From Verrucomicrobium sp. BvORR106 (GTDB lineage Bacteria; Verrucomicrobiota; Verrucomicrobiia; Verrucomicrobiales; Verrucomicrobiaceae), in NCBI RefSeq assembly GCF_000739655.1, contig NZ_BATR01000146.1:1-64000 (forward strand): DNA of 64,000 nt. Reading direction: 5' to 3'. Numbering within the stretch: position 1 is the first letter of the stretch; the number at the start of each line of letters is the position of its first letter. Shown in pieces: positions 17,008-25,370 of this stretch. The notes below the pieces were generated by a model. The model did not search any database and was not told the DNA's origin. It saw only the letters and a program-made list of their open reading frames with translations. The position numbers were made by a program, and so were the translations under genes.

Positions 17008-18354
17008 ATGAGCGGCCCCAAAGTCATCAATATCGAAGCCATCCGACGCCGTCAGAAGCGTGAAAGTCTGGCCCTGCTCCAGCGGCTCGAGCTCGCTCTC
17101 GCCGATTGCGATCGCTGGCAGCCGACGGAGTCCCAGACCTCCAGCGTGATGGACCGCCTCCGCCAGATGCAGGAGGCGGGACAATGGGAGCCTCTTATCC
17201 AGGAAGCGGGCAAACAGTGCAGCTTCTATGAGGAAGAGGCCCGTCGGCTGCGCCAGCTTCAGGTCACTGATCGGACGGCCAGCCTGCGTCGTGAGCATCG
17301 CCTCCAGCAGGGCCTGGCCCAGATGATCGCTCAGCTGCAACCCCTGCCCGTCACCCCAGAGCGGGACCGCATTCTTGGGCAACTCCGCAATGCGGATCCT
17401 GCGGCGCAGCAGAGCGCCTTGGGCGAGGCGTTGGACTTCATCGGACAGCACCAGCAGCATGAAAGCTCCAGCCGACTGCGCGAGCTCGCCGCCGGCCTCA
17501 TGGATCCCGATGCCGATTCATCGAACTCGCCCCTTCCCCAGCTTCCCGCCGATCCCCAGGAGCTGCGTTTGGAAAAATGCTGGGCCCTCCTTGCCGAGCT
17601 CTCCGCCGTGGCGGACTCCGCGGACTCCCCCGAACTTCAAGACCTGACCGAAAAGGCCCGGCGTACCGCCGCCGCTCCTGCGGACCAGCAGGCGTTACTC
17701 CTCGATTCCCTGGCGCTGGAGCTGTCCTCCTACCTGCAAAACCGCCGGGCCGCCCTCGCCCTCCGCCAGGATCTGGCCCTGCTGCTCGCCGAGCTGGAGG
17801 AACTCCACTCGCCTGCCGTCGCCGACTGGAAGCAGCGCCTCACCGCCGCACTCGCCCTGTCAGCCTCCCCTCTGGGGGCCACCCGCGCCCTCGTTCAAGA
17901 AGCCCGGGCCTGGGTAGACCAGACCTTTGCCGAGGAAACCCGCCAGGAGCAACGCGCCGCCGTCCTCCGCGCCCTCAGCGCTGCCGGTTATGAAGTGCGC
18001 GAAGGCATGAGCGCCGCCTGGGTGGAACAGGGCCGCATCGTCCTCCGCAAGCCCGGCGACGCCGCCTACGGCGTGGAACTCAGCGCCCCCGCGCAAGGCA
18101 ACGCGGTCCAATCCCGCGTCGTCGCCTTTAATGCCTCCGGCCGCGATCCCCTCCGCGACCGCGAAGTCGAGGAAACCTGGTGCAGCGAGTTCGAAAAAGC
18201 CCGCGATGTGCTGAGCGACGAAGGCTTCCAGGCAAGTTTAGTGCAGGCCCACCCAGCGGGAGCGATCCCGCTGAAGGCGGTGCCGAACCCGGCGGGTGAA
18301 CAAGGACGGGACGTGCCGCGAAGAGAGGGATTGGGCGGTGCGGCCAGGGGGTGA
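17008..18354 (+). CDS. Helical/coiled-coil protein of the kinase-helicase cluster
   Basis: 448 residues, no family recognised. It starts MSGPKVINIEAIRRRQKRE and is very rich in Ala, Leu, Gln, Glu and Arg, predicted almost wholly helical to about residue 320, with no signal peptide or membrane segment. The last third changes character (AAGYEVREGMSAAWVEQGRIVL, SGRDPLRDREVEETWC) and looks like a small alpha/beta domain. The position, last in a four-gene cluster in one direction, suggests an adaptor or structural partner of the AAA+ or kinase-helicase protein. Two degenerate pieces of this gene occur at 28946-29052 (5' end) and 52843-53016 (3' end), so the system, or at least this gene, has existed in more than one copy. 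Confidence 0.8.
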   Translation: MSGPKVINIEAIRRRQKRESLALLQRLELALADCDRWQPTESQTSSVMDRLRQMQEAGQWEPLIQEAGKQCSFYEEEARRLRQLQVTDRTASLRREHRLQQGLAQMIAQLQPLPVTPERDRILGQLRNADPAAQQSALGEALDFIGQHQQHESSSRLRELAAGLMDPDADSSNSPLPQLPADPQELRLEKCWALLAELSAVADSADSPELQDLTEKARRTAAAPADQQALLLDSLALELSSYLQNRRAALALRQDLALLLAELEELHSPAVADWKQRLTAALALSASPLGATRALVQEARAWVDQTFAEETRQEQRAAVLRALSAAGYEVREGMSAAWVEQGRIVLRKPGDAAYGVELSAPAQGNAVQSRVVAFNASGRDPLRDREVEETWCSEFEKARDVLSDEGFQASLVQAHPAGAIPLKAVPNPAGEQGRDVPRREGLGGAARG

Positions 18355-18378
18355 AAAGGAACCTGCGAGCTTATACAC

Positions 18379-18469
18379 GGAAGGGCGGCTGAGCCCAGTT
18401 TAAGGCACACGACTCGAAATCGTGCGTAGCCAAAAGCTACCGCGGGTTCGAATCCTTCCCCTTCAGCCA
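18379..18469 (+). pseudogene. Degenerate tRNA-Ser(CGA) copy
   Basis: The 91 bases differ from the intact tRNA-Ser at 6067-6157 at five positions, with a shared identical core through the anticodon and variable arms. The changes hit positions that matter: U8 becomes C, the first G of the D-loop GG becomes A, two changes break the T-stem (one gives a C:U mismatch, the other a G:U), and the last acceptor base becomes A, leaving a G:A mismatch at the first pair. I infer a non-functional duplicate. With the intact gene, in the same orientation, it brackets 12.2 kb containing mph, mphR and the kinase-helicase cluster. Confidence 0.85.
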
Positions 18470-18620
18470 TTGCTTCCCCTATGGGATCAAGATTGATGCG
18501 TTGATCGTCGACGTTGGAAGAGTCCCTAAAGATGAATGAGCCGCAGTATGCATCCCCCCATGCTTGCCTCATACAAAGAACAGCATGTGCCATAGAACAG
18601 CCGCTTTGAGTTCTTCCGTT

Positions 18621-21600
18621 TCAGGTTGCAGTTGTGGGAGCCTTCTCCCTGCGGACCCGAAACCAGATGGCATAAAGAGCGGGAAGGAAAGCGAGTGTCA
18701 ACACTGTGCCTACAGCGGTCCCTCCGATCAACACATAAGCCATGGAGCCCCAGAACACGGAATGGGTGAGCGGAATAAAGGCCAGCACGGCAGCCAGTGC
18801 CGTCAGAATGACTGGTCGCGACCGCTGCACGGTGGCCTCGATAATTGCATGATGAAGATCCAGACCCTCCTCTTGGCAGGCATGAATCTGACCGATCAAA
18901 ATGAGAGTGTTCCGCATCAATATTCCAGAAAGACCGATCAGACCAAGGATGGCGTTAAATCCGAATGGTTGCTGAAAAATCAGCAGCGCGGGAACCGCCC
19001 CGATGAGTCCAAGCGGCCCGGTGAGCATGACCATCCACATGGCTGAGAATGAGCGCACCTGGATGATGATGATGGCCAGCATAAACAGGATCATAACGGG
19101 GAAAAGTGGAGCCAGCGCTGAGTTGGCTTTCGATGCTTCCTCGATCGAGCCTGCCATCTCGATACGATAGTTTTCCGGTAGCGATGCTCGGAGCGCCGAA
19201 AGCTTTCCCCAAATTCGGGAGGAGACATCCGGTGGTTGGGAGCCTTCCACATTGTCACCTCTCGCAGTGATGGTGGGAATCCGGTCGCGCCGTTTGATGA
19301 GTGGATCTTCCGGTTGAATTTCGACCCGCCCGATCTGGCTCAAAGGGATCGGTTTTCCGTTCCGGTTCGTGAGGGCGAAATCTTCCAGTTTGGCAGAATC
19401 CAGTCGCTCCGGCCCAGCACTTCTTACCACCAGACTGACCGCACGAATATTCTCTCGAACCTGGGTGATCGTCTGACCGTTGAGAAGAAACTGCAACTGC
19501 TGGGCTGCTTCAGCAGGTGACAATCCAATAAGCTGCAATCGCTCTTGATCCAAAACGAAGTGCAAGGTGGGAGAGCGTTGCCCCCAGTCCACATTCACCG
19601 TACGCATGTCTGGATCATGGCGCATGATCTCTTCTACGCTGCTGCCAATTTCCCTCAGCCTTGCCGCATCAGGTCCCATGACCCGAAAAGCAACGGGAAA
19701 CGGAGAATAGGGACCAAAAACCAACTGCGTCGCCCGAATCCTGGCTTCCGATGCCAAGCCATCGGCGGCAGCTTGGCGGAGACGCAATTTGAGCTTATCT
19801 CTTGCCTCCGCATTTTGCGTCAACACCACGATCTTTGCAAAGGAGGGATCGGGCAGTTCCGGATTGTAGGAGAAGAAAAAACGTGGTGCGCCCGCTCCGA
19901 TATAGGAGGTCACGATTTCTGATTCGGGTTGCTCCGACAGCCAAAGTTCGATCTTCCTGGCCGCTGCGCTGGTCGTCTCGATACTGGTACCCAATGGAAG
20001 CTGAACCTCGACCAACAATTCCGGGCGGTCAGAGTTTGGGAAAAACTGCTTCTTCACCACGGCCATCCCCCCACCCGCCATCAGGAACGCAGCCACCGTA
20101 ACTCCTGCGACGAGATATTTCCGCCTCACGCACCAGGTGACGAAACGGCGGAGACGCCGGTATCCGGGAGTGGAATAGATCCCGGCGTGGCCACCTTCGA
20201 TGGGCTTGATGTCAGGGAGAAGTTTCACCCCCATATAAGGAGTGAAGACCACCGCTACGACCCATGAAACAATGAGGGAGAATCCAACAATCCAGAAGAC
20301 GTTTCCGGCATATTCTCCGGCAGTTGAACGGGCAAAGCCAACAGGCAGAAAGCCGACGACGGTTACCAGAGTCCCGGCAAGCATTGGACCCGCGGTGTGG
20401 CTCCAGGCATAAGCCGCAGCCTGGATGCGATCCATTCCCTCTTCCATCTTTACCACCATGGATTCGATGGCGATGATGGCATCGTCCACCAAGAGTCCGA
20501 GCGAGATAATGAGCGCGCCCAGTGTGATTCGATCAAAAGCCCGATCCGTGATCATCATGATCACAAACACCGTGCCCAAGGTCAGCGGGATTGCCGCCAC
20601 CACGACCATGCCAACTCTCCAACCCAAACTCAGCAAGCTGACCAGCATCACCACGGCGACGGCCATGGCGAACTTGACCATGAATTCGTTCACCGCCGAA
20701 CTGATGTTGATGGCCTGATCGGTGATTTTTTTCAGGCTAACCCCCAACGGCAGGCTGGAGGAAATTCGGGCGCTTTCCTCCTGCAAAGCCTTGCCCAGGT
20801 CCAGCCCGTTCCAGCCTTCTTTCATCACGACACTCAACAACAGGGAGGATTCTCCATTGTGACGGATGACAAAGGTCGCCGGATCTTCGTAACCTCTCGT
20901 GACATTCGCGATATCCGATAGCTTGAAGCTTTGCTGTCCGGCCACAATCGGGGTATTGCGGATTGTATCAATGTCGGTGTAAGCCCCGTCGAGGCGGACG
21001 AACACCTGTGCGCCATCCGTATCAACCGATCCTGCAGGGGTCACCGCATTTTGCCGCGTGAGAGCAGAAAAGATGTCCGCTGGCGAGATGCCAAGGGTTG
21101 TCAGTCGCCGATAAGAAAACTCGACGAATATCCTCTCTTGTTGTTCGCCCACGATGTCCACCTTCTTGACTCCTGGCACATGCAGAAATTGCTGCCGGAG
21201 ATCTTCAGCTACGCGGGTGAGTTTTCGAAGGGGAAAACCGGGAGCCTCCACCGAGTAGAGTGCGAAGGAAACGTCCGAATACTCATCGTTGACGAAAGGC
21301 CCGATCGCGCCTTGCGGCAATTTGCGCACCTCGTCCCCCAGTTTTTTTCTCGCCTGATAAAACTGATCGGCCACTTCCTTGGGCGGCGTTTTGTCAAGCA
21401 GTTGCAGCGTCATCAACGCCAGTCCCGGTCGCGTGGTGGTTTCCACCCTATCATACCAACGAAGTTCCTGGAGCCTTTTCTCCAACGGCTCCGCCACGAG
21501 ATCCTGCATTTCCTGCGCGGTGGCTCCGGGCCACACGGCGCTAACCGTGAGAACTTTTACCGTGAAGGAGGGATCTTCCGCCCTCCCCAACTGAAGATAG

Positions 21601-21692
21601 GCATAGATGCCAGCGAATGCTGAAGCAAAGATGAAGAACAGGGTGATGGCGCGTTCCCGCACTGCCAGTGCGGAGAGATTAAAACTTCCCAT
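18621..21692 (-). CDS. RND-family efflux transporter, inner-membrane subunit
   Basis: Proton-driven pump of the AcrB/HAE-1-like superfamily, 1023 residues from ATG 21692, which has an AGGAGAAGG ribosome site. The N-terminus (MGSFNLSALAVRERAITLFF) is the typical first membrane helix. Motifs include SAVWPGATAQEM, RDRIPT, the transmembrane proton-relay region LGLLVDDAIIAIESM, and GLIGLSGILMRNTLILI. Twelve membrane helices in two blocks with two large periplasmic loops fit the length. It overlaps the membrane-fusion gene by 14 bases and ends a four-gene MarR-controlled unit. No outer-membrane channel gene follows, so it probably uses one encoded elsewhere. Substrate not predictable. Confidence 0.92.
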   Translation of the reverse strand: MGSFNLSALAVRERAITLFFIFASAFAGIYAYLQLGRAEDPSFTVKVLTVSAVWPGATAQEMQDLVAEPLEKRLQELRWYDRVETTTRPGLALMTLQLLDKTPPKEVADQFYQARKKLGDEVRKLPQGAIGPFVNDEYSDVSFALYSVEAPGFPLRKLTRVAEDLRQQFLHVPGVKKVDIVGEQQERIFVEFSYRRLTTLGISPADIFSALTRQNAVTPAGSVDTDGAQVFVRLDGAYTDIDTIRNTPIVAGQQSFKLSDIANVTRGYEDPATFVIRHNGESSLLLSVVMKEGWNGLDLGKALQEESARISSSLPLGVSLKKITDQAINISSAVNEFMVKFAMAVAVVMLVSLLSLGWRVGMVVVAAIPLTLGTVFVIMMITDRAFDRITLGALIISLGLLVDDAIIAIESMVVKMEEGMDRIQAAAYAWSHTAGPMLAGTLVTVVGFLPVGFARSTAGEYAGNVFWIVGFSLIVSWVVAVVFTPYMGVKLLPDIKPIEGGHAGIYSTPGYRRLRRFVTWCVRRKYLVAGVTVAAFLMAGGGMAVVKKQFFPNSDRPELLVEVQLPLGTSIETTSAAARKIELWLSEQPESEIVTSYIGAGAPRFFFSYNPELPDPSFAKIVVLTQNAEARDKLKLRLRQAAADGLASEARIRATQLVFGPYSPFPVAFRVMGPDAARLREIGSSVEEIMRHDPDMRTVNVDWGQRSPTLHFVLDQERLQLIGLSPAEAAQQLQFLLNGQTITQVRENIRAVSLVVRSAGPERLDSAKLEDFALTNRNGKPIPLSQIGRVEIQPEDPLIKRRDRIPTITARGDNVEGSQPPDVSSRIWGKLSALRASLPENYRIEMAGSIEEASKANSALAPLFPVMILFMLAIIIIQVRSFSAMWMVMLTGPLGLIGAVPALLIFQQPFGFNAILGLIGLSGILMRNTLILIGQIHACQEEGLDLHHAIIEATVQRSRPVILTALAAVLAFIPLTHSVFWGSMAYVLIGGTAVGTVLTLAFLPALYAIWFRVRREKAPTTAT

Positions 21693-22833
21693 ATGCCTTC
21701 TCCTCTTTTGCTGGGTTAACGACTTGTCCGTCGTGCAGAAGATGCGCCCCCAGCGCCACCAACTTTTCCCCGACTTCAACTCCGCGCGACACGACGGCCT
21801 CTTCCTGTCCGATGGAGGCAATGTCCACGGCGCGGAACTTCACTTCCGATTTGTCGTCCACGATCCAGACGCCCGGCCCTGTTCCCCGATCATGCACCGC
21901 TCCGATGGGAACGCGGACAGACTCATTGCCAGCGGTGTTTTCGGTGAGTAATGTGACGGTGACGGTGACGGTCGAGCCGAGCGGCGTCGAAGCGGCATCA
22001 CCTTCGAGCACGTAGCGGGCCTCAAAAGTTCGGCTTGCCGGATCAGCCGCTTCGGAAAGCTGGCGCAACTTGGCTTGATAGGCTTTATCCTGCCCGTACA
22101 GCCGCGCCGGGGCGGTCGTACCTATATCCGGCCTCACTCCCTCCGGCAGGTTGATCAAGGCTTCCCGCGGGCCATCATGCGCCAACTGGATCACCGTTTG
22201 CCCGGCAGACACGACCTGACCTGGTTCGCTTAGTGTGCGAACTATCACCCCATCGGCATCGGCAGATAACACGGCATACTCGCTGGAGTTATTGCTGACC
22301 CTAGCCTGAGCTTCCGCCGCTTCCAACTGTGCTTTGGTGCTCTCCAGCATCGCCCGGGCGTTATCATACTCCTGATGCGATACCGCATTGGATTTGACCA
22401 GGGCGGCATACCGCGTTTCATCTGCCTTGGCTTGCGTGTATCTGGCCCGGGCCGCCTCGACGTTTGCTTGTTGCGCGGCCAATGCGAGTTCCAGGTCCAC
22501 GGCATCCAGCCGCATCAGAATCTGGCCTTTGCGAACGCGCTGTCCTACATCCACGAATCGCGCCAGGATTTTCCCTCCGACCCGAAAACCCAAATCGCTT
22601 TGCACCCGGGCTTCCACGACCCCGGTGAAGGTATTGCTTTTCGATCCAGCGGCTTCAACCTTAAAGACCTCCACGGTCGGAGACTGCAGGCGGGGATCTT
22701 TTGCGGCTGGCTTGGAGCAGCCAGCGACCATCAAGGCCATCGTCAGCACTCCCGCAGGAAGACCAATGGTCACCCATGAGACTGCGGGCGTAAACTTTGT
22801 AAGAGGCGTCAGCCCGATTAGTGTGTTCTTCAT
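21679..22833 (-). CDS. RND efflux periplasmic adaptor (membrane fusion protein), lipoprotein
   Basis: Connects the inner-membrane pump to an outer-membrane channel. About 384 residues from ATG 22833; a start at 22854, which overlaps the preceding SDR stop, is also possible. A signal sequence ending in the lipobox MVAGC predicts a lipid-anchored protein. The barrel-sandwich half-motif (GKILARFVDVGQRVRKGQIL), a coiled-coil hairpin (AQQANVEAARARYTQ to EAAEAQARVS) and the return strand DGVIVRTLSEPGQVVSAGQ are in the standard HlyD order. It is tightly packed between the SDR and RND genes. Confidence 0.92.
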   Translation of the reverse strand: MKNTLIGLTPLTKFTPAVSWVTIGLPAGVLTMALMVAGCSKPAAKDPRLQSPTVEVFKVEAAGSKSNTFTGVVEARVQSDLGFRVGGKILARFVDVGQRVRKGQILMRLDAVDLELALAAQQANVEAARARYTQAKADETRYAALVKSNAVSHQEYDNARAMLESTKAQLEAAEAQARVSNNSSEYAVLSADADGVIVRTLSEPGQVVSAGQTVIQLAHDGPREALINLPEGVRPDIGTTAPARLYGQDKAYQAKLRQLSEAADPASRTFEARYVLEGDAASTPLGSTVTVTVTLLTENTAGNESVRVPIGAVHDRGTGPGVWIVDDKSEVKFRAVDIASIGQEEAVVSRGVEVGEKLVALGAHLLHDGQVVNPAKEEKAYGKF

Positions 22834-22846
22834 AAATTTTCGCGGT

Positions 22847-23647
22847 TCACGCATTCATAGCGTAGGACAAAAAACGCTGGTGCAACCAGCGTGGCGTGGC
22901 CCAGGTAAAGAGCACCATGGCCTTGTTGGACAAACCCGGCACCACACTCATGCGTCCCGCGGCAAGCGCGCGGATCCCGGAGCGCACCACGGCTGACGGC
23001 TGCATCATCAAAAGACGCAACGTGGGCGTGATCTTCATTTCAGCCGCCTGTGCGAATCCCGTGTCCGACATACCGGGACAGAGCACCGAGACGGTGACTC
23101 CATCGCGTTTGAGTTCGCGATGCAGCGCTTCACCCAAACGTAATACATAAGCTTTGGCGGCTGAATAGACGGCGAAATTCTGCACGCCCTGATAAGCCAA
23201 CAGGCTGGCCACCAGTAGAATTTTCCCGCTTCCCCGAGCCCGCATGTCTTGAGCAAAGACGTGCGTGACGGCTGTCAGACTTGCAACATCCAACTGCACC
23301 ATTGCCAACGCCGCGTCCAACTGAGCCCCCAAAAACGGACCTTGTAGTCCGTGTCCGGCATTGTTGATAAGAATATCGATCGCGATGTCCCGATCGCGAA
23401 GCCGCTGGTGTAGCTGGGTGACCGCCGCAATATCTGAGAGGTCCACCGGCTCCACAATGACCTCAACGCGATATTGCCGACCTAGCGCTTCTGCGAGACT
23501 TTGAAGCCTATCCAGCCGTCGGGCTACCAAGACCAACGAATGGCCTTTCGCGGCATATTGGCGGGCAAACTCCTCGCCGAAGCCACTCGATGCACCGGTA
23601 ATTAGAACCCATGATTTTTCGGGTGTCGGTCGGTCGGTGTTTTTCAT
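22847..23647 (-). CDS. Short-chain dehydrogenase/reductase
   Basis: Classical SDR of 266 aa: NAD(P) motif TGASSGFG near the N-terminus, NNAGHG, and the catalytic YSAAKAY. The ARR after the second beta strand favours NADP. Substrate unknown. It starts at ATG 23647, 61 bases after the marR stop, and its stop codon overlaps the possible 22854 start of the efflux adaptor gene. An SDR in an efflux operon suggests that oxidation or reduction of a toxic carbonyl compound is coupled with export; this is inference. Confidence 0.88.
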   Translation of the reverse strand: MKNTDRPTPEKSWVLITGASSGFGEEFARQYAAKGHSLVLVARRLDRLQSLAEALGRQYRVEVIVEPVDLSDIAAVTQLHQRLRDRDIAIDILINNAGHGLQGPFLGAQLDAALAMVQLDVASLTAVTHVFAQDMRARGSGKILLVASLLAYQGVQNFAVYSAAKAYVLRLGEALHRELKRDGVTVSVLCPGMSDTGFAQAAEMKITPTLRLLMMQPSAVVRSGIRALAAGRMSVVPGLSNKAMVLFTWATPRWLHQRFLSYAMNA

Positions 23648-23653
23648 AGCAGT

Positions 23654-23665
23654 GTGTATATGCAC
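23654..23665. promoter_or_regulatory. Second MarR-type operator, before the SDR-efflux genes
   Basis: GTGTATATGCAC matches the perfect palindrome before marR (GTGTATATACAC, 24153-24164) at 11 of 12 positions and lies 7 bases upstream of the SDR start. It probably lets the same regulator control an internal promoter. No strong -35 was found here. Confidence 0.65.
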
Positions 23666-23708
23666 ATGTTGAAGCGACTCATCGCTTTAAATATTCGAGG
23701 CTTGAAAA

Positions 23709-24149
23709 CTACTTGCTGAGGGCCTGCGCCGCCGTTTCAAGATCGGACAGGATGGCGGACCACCGCTGTTCACCCAGGATTTTGACCGCAGCCTTTTGGG
23801 CTGAGCGCCAGGCTGGCATGACCTCTTTGATTTTTTCCCGGCCTTTCGCTGTAATGAGGAGTTCCACCCGGCTGCCCCGCCCACCACCCACAATCTCCAC
23901 CCAACCGTCCCGTTGCAATGGCCGAAGATTTCTCACCAAGGTAGTCCGGTCCATTCCAAGCCAACTGCTCAATTCCGCCATGCTCCAATTTTCCTTGGCA
24001 TTCAATGCCTGCAAAATCGCCCCCTGCGTCGTGCGGATGCCGTGCCGCCGCATCTCAGCGTCAAAAAACTGGCTCGCCACCCGTGTCACCCGACTCAAGT
24101 TGAAACAGACACAGTTCGCCACAGACGACATATCCAATTGTTGGGACAT
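23709..24149 (-). CDS. MarR-family transcriptional regulator
   Basis: 146-aa dimeric winged-helix repressor. The reading frame shows the family layout: N-terminal dimer helix (LSRVTRVASQFFDAEMR), the recognition region ENWSMAELSSWLGMDRTTLVRNLRPLQ, the wing GGGRGSRVEL, and a C-terminal helix. I start it at ATG 24149 rather than 24170 because 24153-24164 is the operator and -10 box. First gene of the marR-SDR-adaptor-RND unit. Confidence 0.9.
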   Translation of the reverse strand: MSQQLDMSSVANCVCFNLSRVTRVASQFFDAEMRRHGIRTTQGAILQALNAKENWSMAELSSWLGMDRTTLVRNLRPLQRDGWVEIVGGGRGSRVELLITAKGREKIKEVMPAWRSAQKAAVKILGEQRWSAILSDLETAAQALSK

Positions 24150-24152
24150 GGT

Positions 24153-24184
24153 GTGTATATACACTTCCATCTGGAAGGCGTCAA
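24153..24184 (-). promoter_or_regulatory. marR promoter with embedded palindromic operator
   Basis: On the minus strand: -35 TTGACG (24179-24184), 17-base spacer, -10 TATATA (24156-24161). The -10 is the centre of the perfect palindrome GTGTATATACAC (24153-24164). A repressor bound here would block its own promoter, the usual MarR autoregulation. Confidence 0.75.
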
Positions 24185-24221
24185 GGCATTTTCAAAAGGA
24201 CCTTTCAGGCAGGTCAAGCGC

Positions 24222-24335
24222 ATGAGTGCAAAGATCATGGAAGCCGAAACCAGCCATGTTCCTTTCGTCACCAAGCCGAAGGAAGTGGCTGTAGTGATTA
24301 AGAAAGCGGCGCCCCACCTCCAAGCGGTGAAGTGA
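24222..24335 (+). pseudogene. C-terminal remnant of an alpha/beta hydrolase
   Basis: Thirty-seven in-frame codons reading KIMEAETSHVPFVTKP then EVAVVIKKAA resemble the last strand-helix of alpha/beta hydrolases that carry the catalytic His (SH followed by Pro and a P..VA.VI helix). The rest of the gene is missing, since the marR promoter starts immediately upstream. A strong terminator follows in the correct direction. I infer that the marR-efflux unit replaced or was inserted into a hydrolase gene. Confidence 0.5.
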
Positions 24336-24350
24336 CCTCACCTCGCAGAA

Positions 24351-24386
24351 ACAGGCGGAACCTCAAGGGCGCCGCCTGTTTTTTTT
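24351..24386 (+). terminator. Rho-independent terminator
   Basis: ACAGGCGG and CCGCCTGT form a perfect 8-bp stem with a 13-base loop, followed by eight T (24379-24386). It reads on the plus strand and so belongs to the hydrolase remnant, not to the convergent DUF1330 gene. Confidence 0.9.
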
Positions 24387-24430
24387 GTGGTTTCAAACTC
24401 AGAGAATGAGTGACGCCCATTCGGCTGCAC

Positions 24431-24868
24431 TCAATCCCGAGGGGTCGTTGCCTCGACGAGTATCCCGCGATAAACTGCTCCCTTGAGCCGGTGTTCCCGG
24501 GCTGCCTGATAGGCGGGGCTGTAATACCAAGCCTTGGCGGCCTCCATGCTGGGAAACTCCGCAATCACGACGCCTTCTGTCTTGTCGCCTTCCAGCACTT
24601 CATACGGCCCATAACCTGAGAGCACCTTCATGGGGTGCCCCTCAAGCGAGGCGGCCACCTTCTTCCAATAAATCTCCAGCTCGGCCTGGTCGAGAGTCTT
24701 TTCACGAGTGAAGACAACGTAGGCCGGTTTCGTGGCTTGGACCTTTTGCTCCGGGATCGGAGCAGTAGCTTTAACGGCTCCGGTGCGCGCTTCCTTCTCG
24801 GCAGAATCGCCGGCAGTCAAAGTCATGGCGGCGAGAACACTGGCGATAACAAGAAATGCATGTTTCAT
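24431..24868 (-). CDS. Exported DUF1330 protein
   Basis: 145 residues with an N-terminal signal peptide (MKHAFLVIASVLAAMTLTAG), a short Lys/Ala-rich linker, and a DUF1330 domain (PAYVVFTREKTLDQAELEIYWKK, VIAEFPSMEAAKAWYYSPAYQ). DUF1330 has the dimeric ferredoxin-like barrel fold seen in small monooxygenase-like proteins. Most relatives are cytoplasmic, so the signal peptide is unusual. Last gene of the SDR-VOC-DUF1330 unit, 46 bases after the VOC gene. Function unknown. Confidence 0.85.
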   Translation of the reverse strand: MKHAFLVIASVLAAMTLTAGDSAEKEARTGAVKATAPIPEQKVQATKPAYVVFTREKTLDQAELEIYWKKVAASLEGHPMKVLSGYGPYEVLEGDKTEGVVIAEFPSMEAAKAWYYSPAYQAAREHRLKGAVYRGILVEATTPRD

Positions 24869-24914
24869 TTGTTTGTGGGTAGAGGATTGAAGAGTTTCCG
24901 GGGGGTGGATTCAG

Positions 24915-25301
24915 TTAAACTGGCTCCCAGCAGACGACTTCGATGTTGTAGCCGTCCGGATCAAAAACGTAGGCGGAGTAATAGTCGGGGCCATGGTCTG
25001 GAGTTAGCTCCGGCTCGCCGTTATCCTTCCCACCCGCCGCAATAGCCGCCTTGTAGAAGCTCTCCACTTGCTCCCTGGTGGGAACGCGAAATGCGATATG
25101 GCAGGGCGCAATCAATTCCTGGTTTTCCTGGATGAAGAAATCATGCCCCTGGCCTTCCACCCCAAATCCTACTCCTTTCGCTTTCGTGCTTCCTGAGGTG
25201 TATTCTGGCGTAGCGGAGTAACCCAAAGGAGCAAGAGCCTTTTGGTAGAATTCCTTGCTCTTATTGAGATCGCTGACAGTGATGATGATGTGGTCGATCA
25301 T
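24915..25301 (-). CDS. VOC (glyoxalase-fold) family protein
   Basis: 128 residues, beta-alpha-beta-beta-beta metal-binding fold. It starts MIDHIIITVSDLNKSKEFY with the first metal His at residue 4; CHIAFRVP supplies a second His and GYNIEVVC the Glu. Such proteins act as glyoxalases, dioxygenases or thiol transferases; the substrate cannot be read from the sequence. Lies 69 bases after the SDR at 25371-26207 and before the DUF1330 gene. Confidence 0.88.
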   Translation of the reverse strand: MIDHIIITVSDLNKSKEFYQKALAPLGYSATPEYTSGSTKAKGVGFGVEGQGHDFFIQENQELIAPCHIAFRVPTREQVESFYKAAIAAGGKDNGEPELTPDHGPDYYSAYVFDPDGYNIEVVCWEPV

Positions 25302-25370
25302 GAGATTCCCTGGTGAATGGTTCGGCTTTGATTCTGGCTTTTTTCTGCATATTGGCGGCGCACTTTTGCC

